Positions 1-7,645 of a DNA stretch of 64,000 bases are shown piece after piece. How positions within the stretch are numbered: the first letter of the stretch is position 1; each line of letters begins with the position of its first letter. Under the pieces are notes generated by a model. That model made no database searches. It was not told the origin of the DNA and was given only the letters and a program-made list of their open reading frames with translations. This DNA comes from Mesorhizobium tamadayense (lineage in GTDB: Bacteria; Pseudomonadota; Alphaproteobacteria; Rhizobiales; Rhizobiaceae): contig NZ_RQXT01000002.1 of NCBI RefSeq assembly GCF_003863365.1, forward strand, positions 1 to 64,000. Direction: 5' to 3'. The translations under genes and the position numbers were made by a program.

Positions 1-90
1 AAGGAAGCCGGTGTCTTCATCGTGCCGACGCCAGCTTCGTTCGGCGAGGTTGTGGCCGACACGCTGGCACGGGCGAAGAAGGCAGCGTGA
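1..90 (+). CDS. 3' end of a truncated CDS, function unknown
   Basis: An open frame runs from the window edge to a TGA at 88-90 and encodes 29 residues, rich in Ala and Lys at the end (motif FIVPTPASFGEVV, tail ARAKKAA). Codon use is typical of this GC-rich genome and a good terminator follows at 124-160, so this looks like a genuine gene end. The fragment is too short for me to name a family. Confidence 0.6.
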   Translation, partial: KEAGVFIVPTPASFGEVVADTLARAKKAA

Positions 91-123
91 TCCGCGATCC
101 GACAAGCTTCAAGATAACACACG

Positions 124-160
124 AAACGGCGGTGCGGTCCTAATGACCTGCCGCCGTTTT
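124..160 (+). terminator. Rho-independent terminator of the upstream partial gene
   Basis: AAACGGCGG (124-132) faces CCGCCGTTTT (151-160), forming a GC stem with a T-rich 3' side that continues as cgtttt. It lies 34 nt after the stop codon at 90. Confidence 0.7.
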
Positions 161-247
161 CGTTTTGGTCCCGCGAGAGCCAGATGGCCGCGAACGCACC
201 GCCCGCTGTTTCAGTCCGATCACTCAAAAGCGATTTTCAGAGAGTTT

Positions 248-332
248 TGGTGCGGTCGAGAAGACTCGAACTTCCACGGGTTGCCCCACAGCGACCTCAA
301 CGCTGCGCGTCTACCAATTCCGCCACGACCGC
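248..332 (-). tRNA. tRNA-Leu (anticodon GAG)
   Basis: On the minus strand, acceptor arm GCGGTCG pairs with CGACCGC. The anticodon arm is CAGCG-TTGAGGT-CGCTG, giving anticodon GAG. The long variable arm (GTGGGGCAACCC region) is typical of class II tRNA-Leu. The T-arm carries the GTTCGAGTC motif, and CCA is encoded (complement of 248-250). About 85 nt including CCA. It is antisense to the flanking genes and lies alone between the partial gene and lipB. Confidence 0.95.
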
Positions 333-599
333 ACGTGGTAGGAGCCGGAACGGTCCGGCCCGGGGCCTGTAGCAAATCGTTTCCGGCGAAACAAGGGTGC
401 CGTGCGGAATAATCGTCGCGGTCTTGCACAACGCTTCACGGCGCGGCGACAGGCTGCCGGAACTGGACGTTTTGGCCGATTGCCGCCATATGAAGGAAAT
501 TGCATATCGCCCGAAGCCGCTGACGGATTTTGGGGACAAACACACATCTGAGCCCGCCAGGATTCGATCCGGTCCGGCGCGCCTCAGAAGAGACGCGCC

Positions 600-1343
600 A
601 TGACAGAACGCAGCCAGATCGCCACGTCGTTCCTGCCCCTCCCCGGCTCAGCGCCGGTCGAATGGGTGATCGAGCCCGGCTTGACCTCCTACCCTGACGC
701 GCTTGCCTTCATGGAGGCGCGCGCCGAGGCGATCCGCAGCGGCGCGGCCGCCGAGATGGTCTGGCTGGTCGAGCATCCGCCGCTCTACACGGCCGGCACC
801 AGCGCCCGCATCGAGGACCTGATCGAGCCCGACCGGTTTCCGGTCTTTGCCGCGGGCCGCGGCGGCGAATACACCTATCACGGCCCGGGACAGCGGGTCG
901 CCTATGTGATGCTCGACCTGAAGCGCCGGCGCGAGGATGTCCGCGCCTTCGTCGCCGCGCTCGAAGAATGGATCATCGGCACGCTCGCGGCCTTCAACGT
1001 GCGCGGCGAACGTCGCGAGGACCGGGTCGGCGTCTGGGTGGTGCGGCCGGATCGCCCTGCCCTGCCGGACGGCTCGCCCGCCGAGGACAAGATCGCCGCC
1101 ATCGGCATCAGGCTCAGGCGCTGGGTGAGCTTCCACGGCATCGCCATCAATGTCGAGCCGGAGCTTTCCCATTTCAGCGGCATCGTGCCATGCGGCGTTC
1201 CGGACCATGGCGTGACCAGCCTCATCGATCTCGGCCTGCCCGTCACCATGGCCGACCTCGACCTCGCGCTGAAATCCGCCTTCGAGGATGTGTTCGGGCC
1301 TGCCGCGGTCCCGGTCGCCGAGCTGGCCCGAAAGGCGGGCTGA
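600..1343 (+). CDS. lipB: Octanoyltransferase LipB
   Basis: LipB (247 aa) moves the octanoyl group from octanoyl-ACP to the lipoyl domains of pyruvate and 2-oxoglutarate dehydrogenases and GcvH, the first step of lipoate assembly in the cytosol. The catalytic Cys lies in [13 protein letters not shown] (about residues 198-210) and the partner Lys in DKIAAIGIR (about 162-170). The family block [12 protein letters not shown] and the [11 protein letters not shown] motif are also present. Length is normal for alphaproteobacteria. The ATG at 600 follows a weak purine-rich stretch (agaagag). lipA is not adjacent, so the gene appears monocistronic, with the repeat at 1357 following directly. Confidence 0.97.
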   Translation: MTERSQIATSFLPLPGSAPVEWVIEPGLTSYPDALAFMEARAEAIRSGAAAEMVWLVEHPPLYTAGTSARIEDLIEPDRFPVFAAGRGGEYTYHGPGQRVAYVMLDLKRRREDVRAFVAALEEWIIGTLAAFNVRGERREDRVGVWVVRPDRPALPDGSPAEDKIAAIGIRLRRWVSFHGIAINVEPELSHFSGIVPCGVPDHGVTSLIDLGLPVTMADLDLALKSAFEDVFGPAAVPVAELARKAG

Positions 1344-1356
1344 CCCTGCTCCGGCC

Positions 1357-1565
1357 TAGAGTGTGCTACGATTCAGGTCAGGGCGAGTCGAAAACGTTGG
1401 GTTCCGAGAACCGGAGCGAAGCGTACTTAAAGTACGTGAACACCGGCCTACGCCGGCCGTAGCCTTAGCTGCCACGCCACTCATGAGTGCATCGGCCGGG
1501 GATGGCCGGAAGCGCAGGAACCCAACGTTTGCAGGCCGGCATCACCTGAATCTCAGCACACTCTA
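1357..1565. repeat. Long structured inverted-repeat element (about 209 bp)
   Basis: Outer arms TAGAGTGTGCT (1357-1367) and AGCACACTCTA (1555-1565) are perfect complements. Inside them ATTCAGGT (1371-1378) pairs with ACCTGAAT (1544-1551), and a perfect 14-bp pair AAACGTTGGGTTCC (1392-1405) / GGAACCCAACGTTT (1517-1530) closes the core. The core holds further small palindromes: CGTACT-taa-AGTACG (1422-1436), CCGGC/GCCGG (1443-1456) and ACTCATGAGT (1479-1488). The outer arm forms the stop codon of the M50 gene on the minus strand. It is either a dispersed rhizobial repeat or a branched structured RNA; I see only one copy here. Confidence 0.75.
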
Positions 1566-2813
1566 CATCAGTTGCGCCGAGGCCCAGAGCACCCCATAGC
1601 CGTGAATGGCAAAGACCGCGAGCAGCGCGCCGGCCATGGCCAGGCGATCGAAGGCCCGAATCGGCTTCAGCTCATGGCGCGGCTTCACGCTGCTGCCCAC
1701 GGTGAGCAGGCTGAGGATCGAGAACACCGCGCCGGCGACAAGCAGGAAGCTGGACGGGAACCCCGCCCGCCAGCCGAGCGCCAGCAGGGCGGACAGCAGC
1801 AGGAAGGACGCCAGCGCCAGAGCGATAGGTCCCGGGCAAATCTGGCGCAGCACCTGACCGCCGTCGAACTTCCACACCGGCACCAGATTGGCGATGTTGA
1901 ACAGCGCCGCGCAGCCGGCAAGCGCCGCCAGCAGCAACGCCGCCAGGCGATGCCCTTCGCTGCCGGCAAGGCCGCTGGCGGCGATCAGCAGAGGCACCAG
2001 GAAGGCGGAGAAACCCGCTCCCATCAATGCCACGAAAGCGACCTCGAAGCGGCTGTCATAAGGCCTGCCGCCAATGGCGATGCCGCCGAGCAAGGGGATG
2101 AAGATCATGCGCGCCCGGCTATGCCCCGTCAGGCGGAACGCCGCCATATGGCCGAGCTCGTGCAGGGCCACCACCGAGGTCAGAATCGCGGCCAGCGCCA
2201 GCCCGCCGGGATTGAGCCCGAAGAACGGCCACAGGATGAAGGCCGAGAGCACGGCGAAGCCAATCTGGCTCACCGGATGCTCGAACCAGCCGCCCTTGCG
2301 ATACTTACCGGTTCTCGCCCAGACCTGCAGCTTCGCAAGCTCGCGGCGCATGGCGAAGTAGCGGAAGATCAGGAAGGCGACGCCGCGATAGCGGTCGGTC
2401 CGCGTAAGCGTGACCCGCGTTGCGCTACCCTCCGGGACGAGTTCGATGGTTTCGCAATAGTTGGCCCAGAACGAAGGATCGAGCGCCGTGTCCTCCATGA
2501 CGCGCATCGAGAAGCGGCTGCCTTCCACGACACCGCCGAACCGCGCCTTGCGTTCGATCGGCCGGCCATCCCGCCCTTCCCAGGACAGCTTGATCAGCGC
2601 CGTCCCCTCGCTGTCCAGCGGTTCGGCGGAGAGGATTTCACCCGACCAGCCGGCATCGCCGCCAAATGGCCAAAGCGCCTGCCAGAGGCGTTTACGATCG
2701 GCCTCTATCACACGGCTGACCGTCGCCGTACGCAATCCGAGGGGCACGGTCATCAAGAGAAAGATCAGTCCGAGATTTCCGGCCACGAGGGTGACCGTGG
2801 CGATGACCGACAC
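1563..2813 (-). CDS. SRPBCC domain-M50 site-2-protease-like membrane protein
   Basis: 416 aa. Residues 1-25 form a signal anchor. Residues about 30-180 look like an SRPBCC/START-type lipid-binding fold (start VSRVIEADRKRLWQALWP; later IELVPEGSATRVTLTRTDRY). The C-terminal half is a multi-pass M50 metalloprotease core with the zinc motif HELGH (about residues 216-220) and the distal NLVPVWKFDGG motif that supplies the third ligand. The combination suggests an intramembrane protease with a soluble lipid- or ligand-sensing module. The substrate is unknown. Its stop codon is part of the outer arm of the inverted repeat 1357-1565. Confidence 0.8.
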   Translation of the reverse strand: MSVIATVTLVAGNLGLIFLLMTVPLGLRTATVSRVIEADRKRLWQALWPFGGDAGWSGEILSAEPLDSEGTALIKLSWEGRDGRPIERKARFGGVVEGSRFSMRVMEDTALDPSFWANYCETIELVPEGSATRVTLTRTDRYRGVAFLIFRYFAMRRELAKLQVWARTGKYRKGGWFEHPVSQIGFAVLSAFILWPFFGLNPGGLALAAILTSVVALHELGHMAAFRLTGHSRARMIFIPLLGGIAIGGRPYDSRFEVAFVALMGAGFSAFLVPLLIAASGLAGSEGHRLAALLLAALAGCAALFNIANLVPVWKFDGGQVLRQICPGPIALALASFLLLSALLALGWRAGFPSSFLLVAGAVFSILSLLTVGSSVKPRHELKPIRAFDRLAMAGALLAVFAIHGYGVLWASAQLM

Positions 2814-2876
2814 TGCCTTTGCTCCCTGTCTATGGGAAACAGCCTAACGGCGGCGCGGCCAAGAAAAGCTTAACAA

Positions 2877-2927
2877 CGGGCGGGCTCTTGCCCGTCCCAA
2901 ACAGAGGGCGGGCCTTTTTGCCCGCCC
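2877..2927 (-). terminator. Hairpin terminator candidate downstream of the 28-aa gene
   Basis: GGGCGGGC (2906-2913) pairs with GCCCGCCC (2920-2927) around a 6-nt T-rich loop. A second hairpin ACGGGC...GCCCGT lies at 2877-2897. On the minus strand they start 12 nt after the stop codon of the small gene at 2940. The following T-tract is short (TCTGTTTG), so termination may be partial. Confidence 0.5.
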
Positions 2928-2939
2928 GAAACGGCCTGA

Positions 2940-3026
2940 TCACATGGCGCCAATCCAGATGGCCATGGAAATGAGAAAGGTGCTCATGCAAACCAGCGAG
3001 ACGACATCCTGAACCAGATCGGCCAT
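2940..3026 (-). CDS. 28-residue single-span membrane peptide behind LexA-type boxes
   Basis: A short ORF with a strong ribosome binding site (CAGGAGAG, spacing about 6) and an ATG at 3024-3026. It encodes 28 residues: an acidic N-terminus (MADLVQD) and then one hydrophobic helix (about residues 8-27, including TFLISMAIW) ending IGAM. From memory, similar tiny ORFs occur in other Rhizobiales, which supports it being real. Just upstream is a perfect TTGACA -35 followed by three GTTC half-sites at 11-nt period (3049-3074), the alphaproteobacterial LexA pattern. Size, topology and predicted SOS control recall SidA, the 29-aa SOS-induced division inhibitor of Caulobacter. That link is an analogy; I cannot show homology. 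Confidence 0.75.
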   Translation of the reverse strand: MADLVQDVVSLVCMSTFLISMAIWIGAM

Positions 3027-3048
3027 AACTCTCTCCTGTTGTCGATAT

Positions 3049-3083
3049 GTTCGTAATTTGTTCTAATTTTGTTCGAATGTCAA
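3049..3083 (-). promoter_or_regulatory. Promoter with tandem overlapping LexA-type (SOS) boxes
   Basis: On the plus strand GTTC occurs at 3049-3052, 3060-3063 and 3071-3074, each separated by exactly 7 nt. This makes two overlapping GTTC-N7-GTTC boxes (GAAC-N7-GAAC on the coding strand). On the minus strand a consensus -35 TTGACA occupies 3083-3078, so the boxes cover the spacer and the -10 region. The ATG of the 28-aa gene is 23 nt further on. GAAC-N7-GAAC is the established LexA box of alphaproteobacteria. Confidence 0.75.
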
Positions 3084-3209
3084 CGATCTCCAAGAGCACG
3101 TCAGAACGAATTCGGGCGGGCTGTCCGGGCAAGGTTAAGGAAAGGTTGACGCAACAGGGCTCTCCGCCGCTAGGCGATGGCTGCTGGGTCTTTTCCTTGC
3201 AGGCGTTGG

Positions 3210-3388
3210 CGCTGCCCCTCACCTGCCTGCCGGCATCCTCTCCCCGTATAGTGACGGGGAGAGGGGCGCTCTCGTCACCGATTTCGCCAATCGCCAGCGT
3301 TACAAGAAGGCAGCCGGCATTACGGCCAGCCCTTTCTCCCCGTCACTATACGGGGAGAAATGCCCGGCAGGGCAATGAGGGGCGGCGC
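3210..3388. repeat. RIME-like palindromic mosaic element
   Basis: Outer arms (GCGCTGCCCCTCA and the complement TGAGGGGCGGCGC, 3210-3388) enclose a GCCGGCA/TGCCCGGC pair and two inner palindromes. These are CTCTCCCCGTATAGTGACGG.. (3238-3263) and the same sequence inverted at 3334-3360 (TCTCCCCGTCACTATACGG..). This architecture matches rhizobial intergenic mosaic elements. No credible ORF is present between 3084 and 3494; the rest of that stretch shows nothing I can name. Confidence 0.75.
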
Positions 3389-3494
3389 TGACTTCGACAA
3401 GTTTCTTTCGCCTGCAACGATGTCCCGAAAGGCGTCGACAACGATCATATGACTTGGGGACGGCAGACCGGCCTTATCCGAATATCGGCTTGCC

Positions 3495-4178
3495 CTAAAG
3501 GGGGACCACCTTACCCTCGGCCAGCGTCACGCGCCGGTCCATGCGCGATGCCAGCTCGTGGTTATGCGTGGCGATCAGCGCCGCCAGTCCCGATTGCCGG
3601 ACCAGCGCCTCCAGCGCGTCGAAGACATAGGAAGCGGTCACCGGATCGAGGTTGCCGGTCGGCTCGTCGGCGAGAAGCACCAGCGGCGCATTGGCGACCG
3701 CGCGCGCTATTGCGACGCGCTGCTGCTCGCCGCCGGAAAGCTCCGACGGACGGTGCTGCGCGCGCTTGCCGATCTGCATGTAGTCGAGAAGCTGTGCCGC
3801 CCGCTCGGACGCTTCCTTGCGCCCCAGCCCCTTGATCAGCTGCGGCATCATGATGTTCTCCAGCGCGGAGAACTCCGGCAGCAGGTGATGGAACTGATAG
3901 ACGAAGCCGACGTCGTTGCGGCGGATCGCGGTGCGGTCCTCGTCCGAGAGGCGGCCGCAGGCGCGGCCGCTGAGGATCACGTCGCCGGCGTCGGGCCGCT
4001 CGAGCAGGCCTGCCGTATGCAGCAAGGTCGACTTGCCGGTGCCCGACGGCGCGACCAGCGCCACCATCTCGCCGCGCCCGAGCGAAAAATCGGCGCCGTT
4101 CAGGATTGTGAGCTTGCGCGGCCCCTGGACATAGTGCCGCTCGACGCCCTTCAGCTCGATAATGGCCTCGGCCATCAT
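3495..4178 (-). CDS. lolD: Lipoprotein-releasing ABC transporter ATPase LolD
   Basis: 227-aa ABC ATPase that powers release of outer-membrane lipoproteins from the inner membrane. Walker A is [11 protein letters not shown] (about residues 43-53). The Q-loop region is [21 protein letters not shown], the signature [14 protein letters not shown], and Walker [14 protein letters not shown], followed by an ATHNHELA switch His. The start ATG (4176-4178) overlaps the lolC stop by 4 nt (ATGA); a second in-frame ATG lies 3 nt later. It is the last gene of the proS-lolC-lolD string. Confidence 0.95.
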   Translation of the reverse strand: MMAEAIIELKGVERHYVQGPRKLTILNGADFSLGRGEMVALVAPSGTGKSTLLHTAGLLERPDAGDVILSGRACGRLSDEDRTAIRRNDVGFVYQFHHLLPEFSALENIMMPQLIKGLGRKEASERAAQLLDYMQIGKRAQHRPSELSGGEQQRVAIARAVANAPLVLLADEPTGNLDPVTASYVFDALEALVRQSGLAALIATHNHELASRMDRRVTLAEGKVVPL

Positions 4179-5458
4179 TCGTACCTCAAGGCTTCGACGG
4201 GATCGAGCCGAGCTGCGCGCCAGGCCGGAAACACTGTTGCGATGAAGGACAAGGCCAGCGCCATGATGACGACGTAGATGGTCTCGCGCGGATCCATTTT
4301 CGCCGGCAGCTGGCTGAGGAAATAGAGCTCGGGGTTGAACAATATCCTGCCCGTCATCCAGGAGAAGAACTGGCGGATCGATTCGATGTTGAGGCAGATG
4401 ACGACGCCGAGCAGCACGCCCGCGATGGTCCCGGTGACGCCGATCGCGGCCCCGGTCATCAGGAAGATGCGCAGGATCGCGCCGCGCGAAGCGCCCATCG
4501 TGCGCAGGATGGCGATGTCGTGGCCCTTGTCCTTCACCAGCATGATGAGGCCGGAAATGATGTTGAGCGCCGCCACCAGAACGATCAGCGTCAGGATCAT
4601 GAACATGACGTTGCGTTCGACCTGCAACGCCGAGAAGAAGGTCTCGTTGCGCTGGCGCCAGTCGACGAGGTCGACCGGCCGTTGCGCCGCCTGTTCGACC
4701 AGCGGCTTCAGCGCATCGACATTGTCGGGATTGTCGACATAGATCTCGATGGTCTGCGCCCGCCCGTCCATGTTGAAATAGAGCTGCGCTTCCGAAAACG
4801 GCATGTAGACGATCGAGCTGTCGTACTCCGACATGCCCACTTCGAAGATCGCCGCCACCTTGTAGCCCTTCATGCGCGGCGTGGTGCCGAGCGGCGTGAC
4901 GTCGCCATCCGGCGAGATCAGGGTGATGGTGTCGCCGAGCACGAGCCCGAGATTCTCGGCCATGCGCTTGCCGATCGCCACGCCCTCGCCGGTGTCGAAG
5001 CCGTCAAGCGTGCCCTGCTTGATGTTGCTGGACACGATGGAGATCTTGCCGAGGTCTTCCGCGCGAATGCCGCGCACCAACGCGCCGGCGCCGCCGCCGA
5101 TATTGCCTTGCGCCAGCACTTGTCCGTCGATCAGCGGGATGGCGTATTTGACGCCGGCAACGCCGTTGATGCGGCTCGCCACCTGCGCGTAATCCTCCAG
5201 CGGCGAATCGAGCGGCTGCGCGATCAGATGGCCGTTGACGCCGAGGATGCGGGTCAGCAGCTCGGCGCGAAAACCGTTCATCACCGCCATGACGACGATC
5301 AGCGTCGCCACGCCCAGCATGATGCCGAGGAAGGAGATCGAGGCGATGACCGAGATCACCGTCTCCTTGCGGCGCGAGCGCAGATAGCGCCACGCCACCA
5401 TGCGCTCGAAGCCTGAAAAGGCGCCGGCTGGCGATCTGGCTGCTGCCGCTTCGTTCAT
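4175..5458 (-). CDS. lolC: Lipoprotein-releasing ABC transporter permease LolC/E
   Basis: 427 aa with FtsX/MacB topology. An N-terminal TM helix (about 30-55, [20 protein letters not shown]) is followed by a large periplasmic domain, then three C-terminal TM segments (about 280-410) and the short tail PVEALRYE. Together with LolD it extracts lipoproteins for hand-over to LolA. Alphaproteobacteria usually have a single LolC/E-type permease forming a homodimer, and only one is present here. The start overlaps the proS stop by one base (TGATG), so translation is likely coupled. Confidence 0.93.
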   Translation of the reverse strand: MNEAAAARSPAGAFSGFERMVAWRYLRSRRKETVISVIASISFLGIMLGVATLIVVMAVMNGFRAELLTRILGVNGHLIAQPLDSPLEDYAQVASRINGVAGVKYAIPLIDGQVLAQGNIGGGAGALVRGIRAEDLGKISIVSSNIKQGTLDGFDTGEGVAIGKRMAENLGLVLGDTITLISPDGDVTPLGTTPRMKGYKVAAIFEVGMSEYDSSIVYMPFSEAQLYFNMDGRAQTIEIYVDNPDNVDALKPLVEQAAQRPVDLVDWRQRNETFFSALQVERNVMFMILTLIVLVAALNIISGLIMLVKDKGHDIAILRTMGASRGAILRIFLMTGAAIGVTGTIAGVLLGVVICLNIESIRQFFSWMTGRILFNPELYFLSQLPAKMDPRETIYVVIMALALSFIATVFPAWRAARLDPVEALRYE

Positions 5459-6783
5459 CAGTCGATACCCAGTCGTTTCTTCGCTTCGGCGATGGGCAGC
5501 GTCTCGCGCTCGCCGCTCCGGCGGTTCTTGATCTCGACCTCGCCGGCGGCAACGCCGCGCGGGCCGACGATCACCTGCCAGGGCAGGCCGATCAGATCCG
5601 CGGTGGCGAACTTGCCGCCTGGACGCTGGTCGGTGTCGTCATAGAGCACGTCCTTGCCGGCCGAAGTCAGCGCCGCGTAGAGCTCGCCGCAGACGCGGTC
5701 GCATTCGGCGTCGCCTACTTTCATGTTGATCAGGCCGATGTCGAACGGCGCCACAGCTTCCGGCCAGATGATGCCGTTCTCGTCATGGCTCGCCTCGATG
5801 ATCGCCGCGACCAGCCGCGACGGACCGATGCCGTAGGAGCCGCCCGAGGCGAAATGATCCTTGCCGTCGGGCCCGGTCACCTTGGCGCCCATCGGCTTCG
5901 AATACTTCTCGCCGAAATGGAAGATGTGGCCGACCTCGATGCCGCGTGCCGACAGCCGGTCGCCTTCAGCCACCTTCTCCCACGCCGCTTCGTCGTGCAT
6001 CTCGTCGGTAGCGGCGTAAGGCGTCGTCCACGTCTTCACGATGCCGCCGATCTCGGTATCGTCTGCGAAGTTCGTGTCCGCGCCGGGCACGTCGAGCGAC
6101 AGATAGGCACGGTCGCAGAACACCTGGCTCTCGCCGGTGTCGGCCAGGATGATGAACTCATGGCTGAGGTCGCCGCCGATCGGGCCTGTGTCGGCGCGCA
6201 TCGGGATGGCCTGCAGTCCCATACGCGTGAAGGTCCTCAAGTAGGAGACGAACATGCGGTTGTAGGCGGCCTTGGCGCCTTCAAAATCGAGATCGAAGGA
6301 GTAAGCGTCCTTCATCAGGAATTCTCGGCTGCGCATGACGCCGAAGCGGGGACGCACCTCGTCGCGGAACTTCCACTGGATATGGTAGAGGTTGAGCGGC
6401 AGGTCCTTGTAGGACTTGACGTAGGCGCGGAAGATCTCGGTGACCATTTCCTCGTTGGTCGGACCGTAGAGCATGTCGCGGTCCTGGCGATCCTTGATGC
6501 GCAGCATCTCCTTGCCGTAATCGTTGTAACGGCCGCTCTCGCGCCAGAGGTCCGCCGACTGAATCGTCGGCATCAGGATTTCCAGGGCGCCCGCCCGGTT
6601 CTGCTCCTCGCGGATGATCTGGCAAACCTTGTCCAGCACGCGCTTGCCGAGCGGCAGCCAGGAGAAGCTGCCCTGCCCCTGCTGGCGGATCATGCCGGCG
6701 CGCAGCATCAGCCGATGCGAGACGATTTCGGCCTCGCGGGGGTTTTCTTTGAGAATGGGCAGGAAGTAGCGCGACAAACGCAT
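5458..6783 (-). CDS. proS: Prolyl-tRNA synthetase (short alphaproteobacterial type)
   Basis: 441-aa class II synthetase that charges tRNA-Pro. It has the class II motifs (motif 2 [21 protein letters not shown], about residues 139-159; motif 3 [13 protein letters not shown]) and a C-terminal anticodon-binding domain ending RLGID. It lacks the large editing insertion of the E. coli type, as expected for the short alphaproteobacterial form. The frame is open to 7008, but homologues begin [15 protein letters not shown], so the ATG at 6783 is chosen. First of three overlapping genes with lolC and lolD. Confidence 0.97.
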   Translation of the reverse strand: MRLSRYFLPILKENPREAEIVSHRLMLRAGMIRQQGQGSFSWLPLGKRVLDKVCQIIREEQNRAGALEILMPTIQSADLWRESGRYNDYGKEMLRIKDRQDRDMLYGPTNEEMVTEIFRAYVKSYKDLPLNLYHIQWKFRDEVRPRFGVMRSREFLMKDAYSFDLDFEGAKAAYNRMFVSYLRTFTRMGLQAIPMRADTGPIGGDLSHEFIILADTGESQVFCDRAYLSLDVPGADTNFADDTEIGGIVKTWTTPYAATDEMHDEAAWEKVAEGDRLSARGIEVGHIFHFGEKYSKPMGAKVTGPDGKDHFASGGSYGIGPSRLVAAIIEASHDENGIIWPEAVAPFDIGLINMKVGDAECDRVCGELYAALTSAGKDVLYDDTDQRPGGKFATADLIGLPWQVIVGPRGVAAGEVEIKNRRSGERETLPIAEAKKRLGID

Positions 6784-7038
6784 GGACTGGTCCGTGAATG
6801 AAAAAATGGCGGCGCGGGGAATCGGCGCAACCGAGGCTGTTTGCCCGGGCTTCATAGCCATTTCATGACCGAATGGAAACCCGAGCGCTCCAAAGTGTTG
6901 GGGCCTTCCGCACATGATCAAAAGGCGCGTTTGGCCGCCAAAGTGCCGCATCTGGCTTTTTGATCGATTCACAAGCAAGCCCTGCTCCACTATTGTGCAG
7001 TGCAGCACGATATTGCCCGTTTGGAGGCAAAATTCTTC

Positions 7039-7067
7039 GTGACATTTTCACCTGCCTTGGTCTAGTG
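7039..7067 (+). promoter_or_regulatory. Putative sigma70-type promoter for the sRNA
   Basis: GTGACA (7039-7044), a 17-nt spacer, then CTAGTG (7062-7067). This is a modest match to the alphaproteobacterial consensus (CTTGAC / CTATAT), correctly placed for a transcript starting near 7073. The stretch from 6784 to 7038 shows no credible gene. Confidence 0.45.
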
Positions 7068-7072
7068 TGCGC

Positions 7073-7223
7073 CGATAACCGAGAGGGCGGAGAAAAATCT
7101 GCTCTCCTACGCGGTCAAAGTCTTGGGAGGATGCGATCTAGGCGCGGTAACTCGCTGCCGCCGGACACCGGAAACAGATCGGACGCGTTTAAATTGCAAG
7201 GCCTCGTGCCTTGCATTTTTTTT
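7073..7223 (+). ncRNA. Candidate trans-sRNA, possibly the alpha-r9 (Smr9C) family
   Basis: A non-coding stretch of about 150 nt ends in a textbook terminator: GCAAGGC (7196-7202), loop CTCGT, GCCTTGC (7208-7214), then A and eight T. A promoter-like pair precedes it. Internal pairings include GCGCCGAT near 7070 with ATCGG-a-CGC near 7177-7187, GCG-GTAACT-CGC near 7143-7155, and CCGG-aca-CCGG near 7161-7171. It lies between proS and the DUF1467 gene on the opposite strand to both. I recall the S. meliloti sRNA Smr9C (alpha-r9) from the corresponding proS-linked locus, which is the basis for the family suggestion. Confidence 0.6.
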
Positions 7224-7270
7224 GTGCAATCATCTGCTTAGCACGACAAGCTGCCAAACAGCATTACGCA

Positions 7271-7317
7271 GCGTCAGCCATGGAAATCGGAAGCCGGCTT
7301 CCGATTTCAACTGACGC
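7271..7317. repeat. Large perfect palindrome between the sRNA and the DUF1467 gene
   Basis: A perfect 26-bp palindrome (7283-7308, half-site GAAATCGGAAGCC) is flanked by an outer pair GCGTCAG (7271-7277) / CTGACGC (7311-7317). It lies 44 nt past the stop of the DUF1467 gene on the minus strand. It may end the long nuo-to-DUF1467 transcript as a hairpin without a U-tract, or be a protein binding site. The rest of 7224-7360 shows nothing else. Confidence 0.7.
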
Positions 7318-7360
7318 GCGCGCTCCCTGCTGAATACTTGCCGAAACTGTGCAGGGGACT

Positions 7361-7645
7361 TTAGCGGCCGTCGCTATGACTAAAGTCCGGCACGATATGG
7401 GGGATGTCGTCGAAGCCGAGGCCGAGCCCCCTCGTCAGCCCGTAGAAAATGCCGATCACGACAGCAGTGACGATCGTCGTGCGGATTGCCGCGCGCAGCA
7501 TATGCGGTCCACGCGGCGCGCTCGAGACCGTGCCGAGCGTCACGTCCTTATCCTCATCCTGCGTGCGCAGGCTGAACGGCAGTACGGCAAACAGCACCAG
7601 CCACCAGGTGACGAAGAACAGTGCTACAAACGAAACCCAGTTCAT
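7361..7645 (-). CDS. DUF1467 family small membrane protein
   Basis: 94 aa with two predicted TM helices: residues about 3-25 (WVSFVALFFVTWWLVLFAVL) and about 53-75 (AIRTTIVTAVVIGIFYGLT). A short polar loop contains RTQDEDKDV. This is the conserved alphaproteobacterial DUF1467 family; its function is unknown. The ATG overlaps the stop of the epimerase gene by 4 nt (ATGA at 7642-7645), so it is the last gene of that transcript. Confidence 0.88.
   Translation of the reverse strand: MNWVSFVALFFVTWWLVLFAVLPFSLRTQDEDKDVTLGTVSSAPRGPHMLRAAIRTTIVTAVVIGIFYGLTRGLGLGFDDIPHIVPDFSHSDGR

Noticed and set aside
2830..3222. 130-codon minus-strand frame over the 28-aa peptide region
   Set aside because: It spans the LexA-type promoter and a hairpin, and has no family features. 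The short frame has the good ribosome binding site.
7039..7223. 4.5S SRP RNA, tmRNA or 6S RNA identity for the plus-strand RNA
   Set aside because: The SRP GGAAGG...AGCAGCC tetraloop region and any tmRNA tag or tRNA-like parts are missing. A 6S-type long hairpin with a central bubble could not be drawn convincingly.
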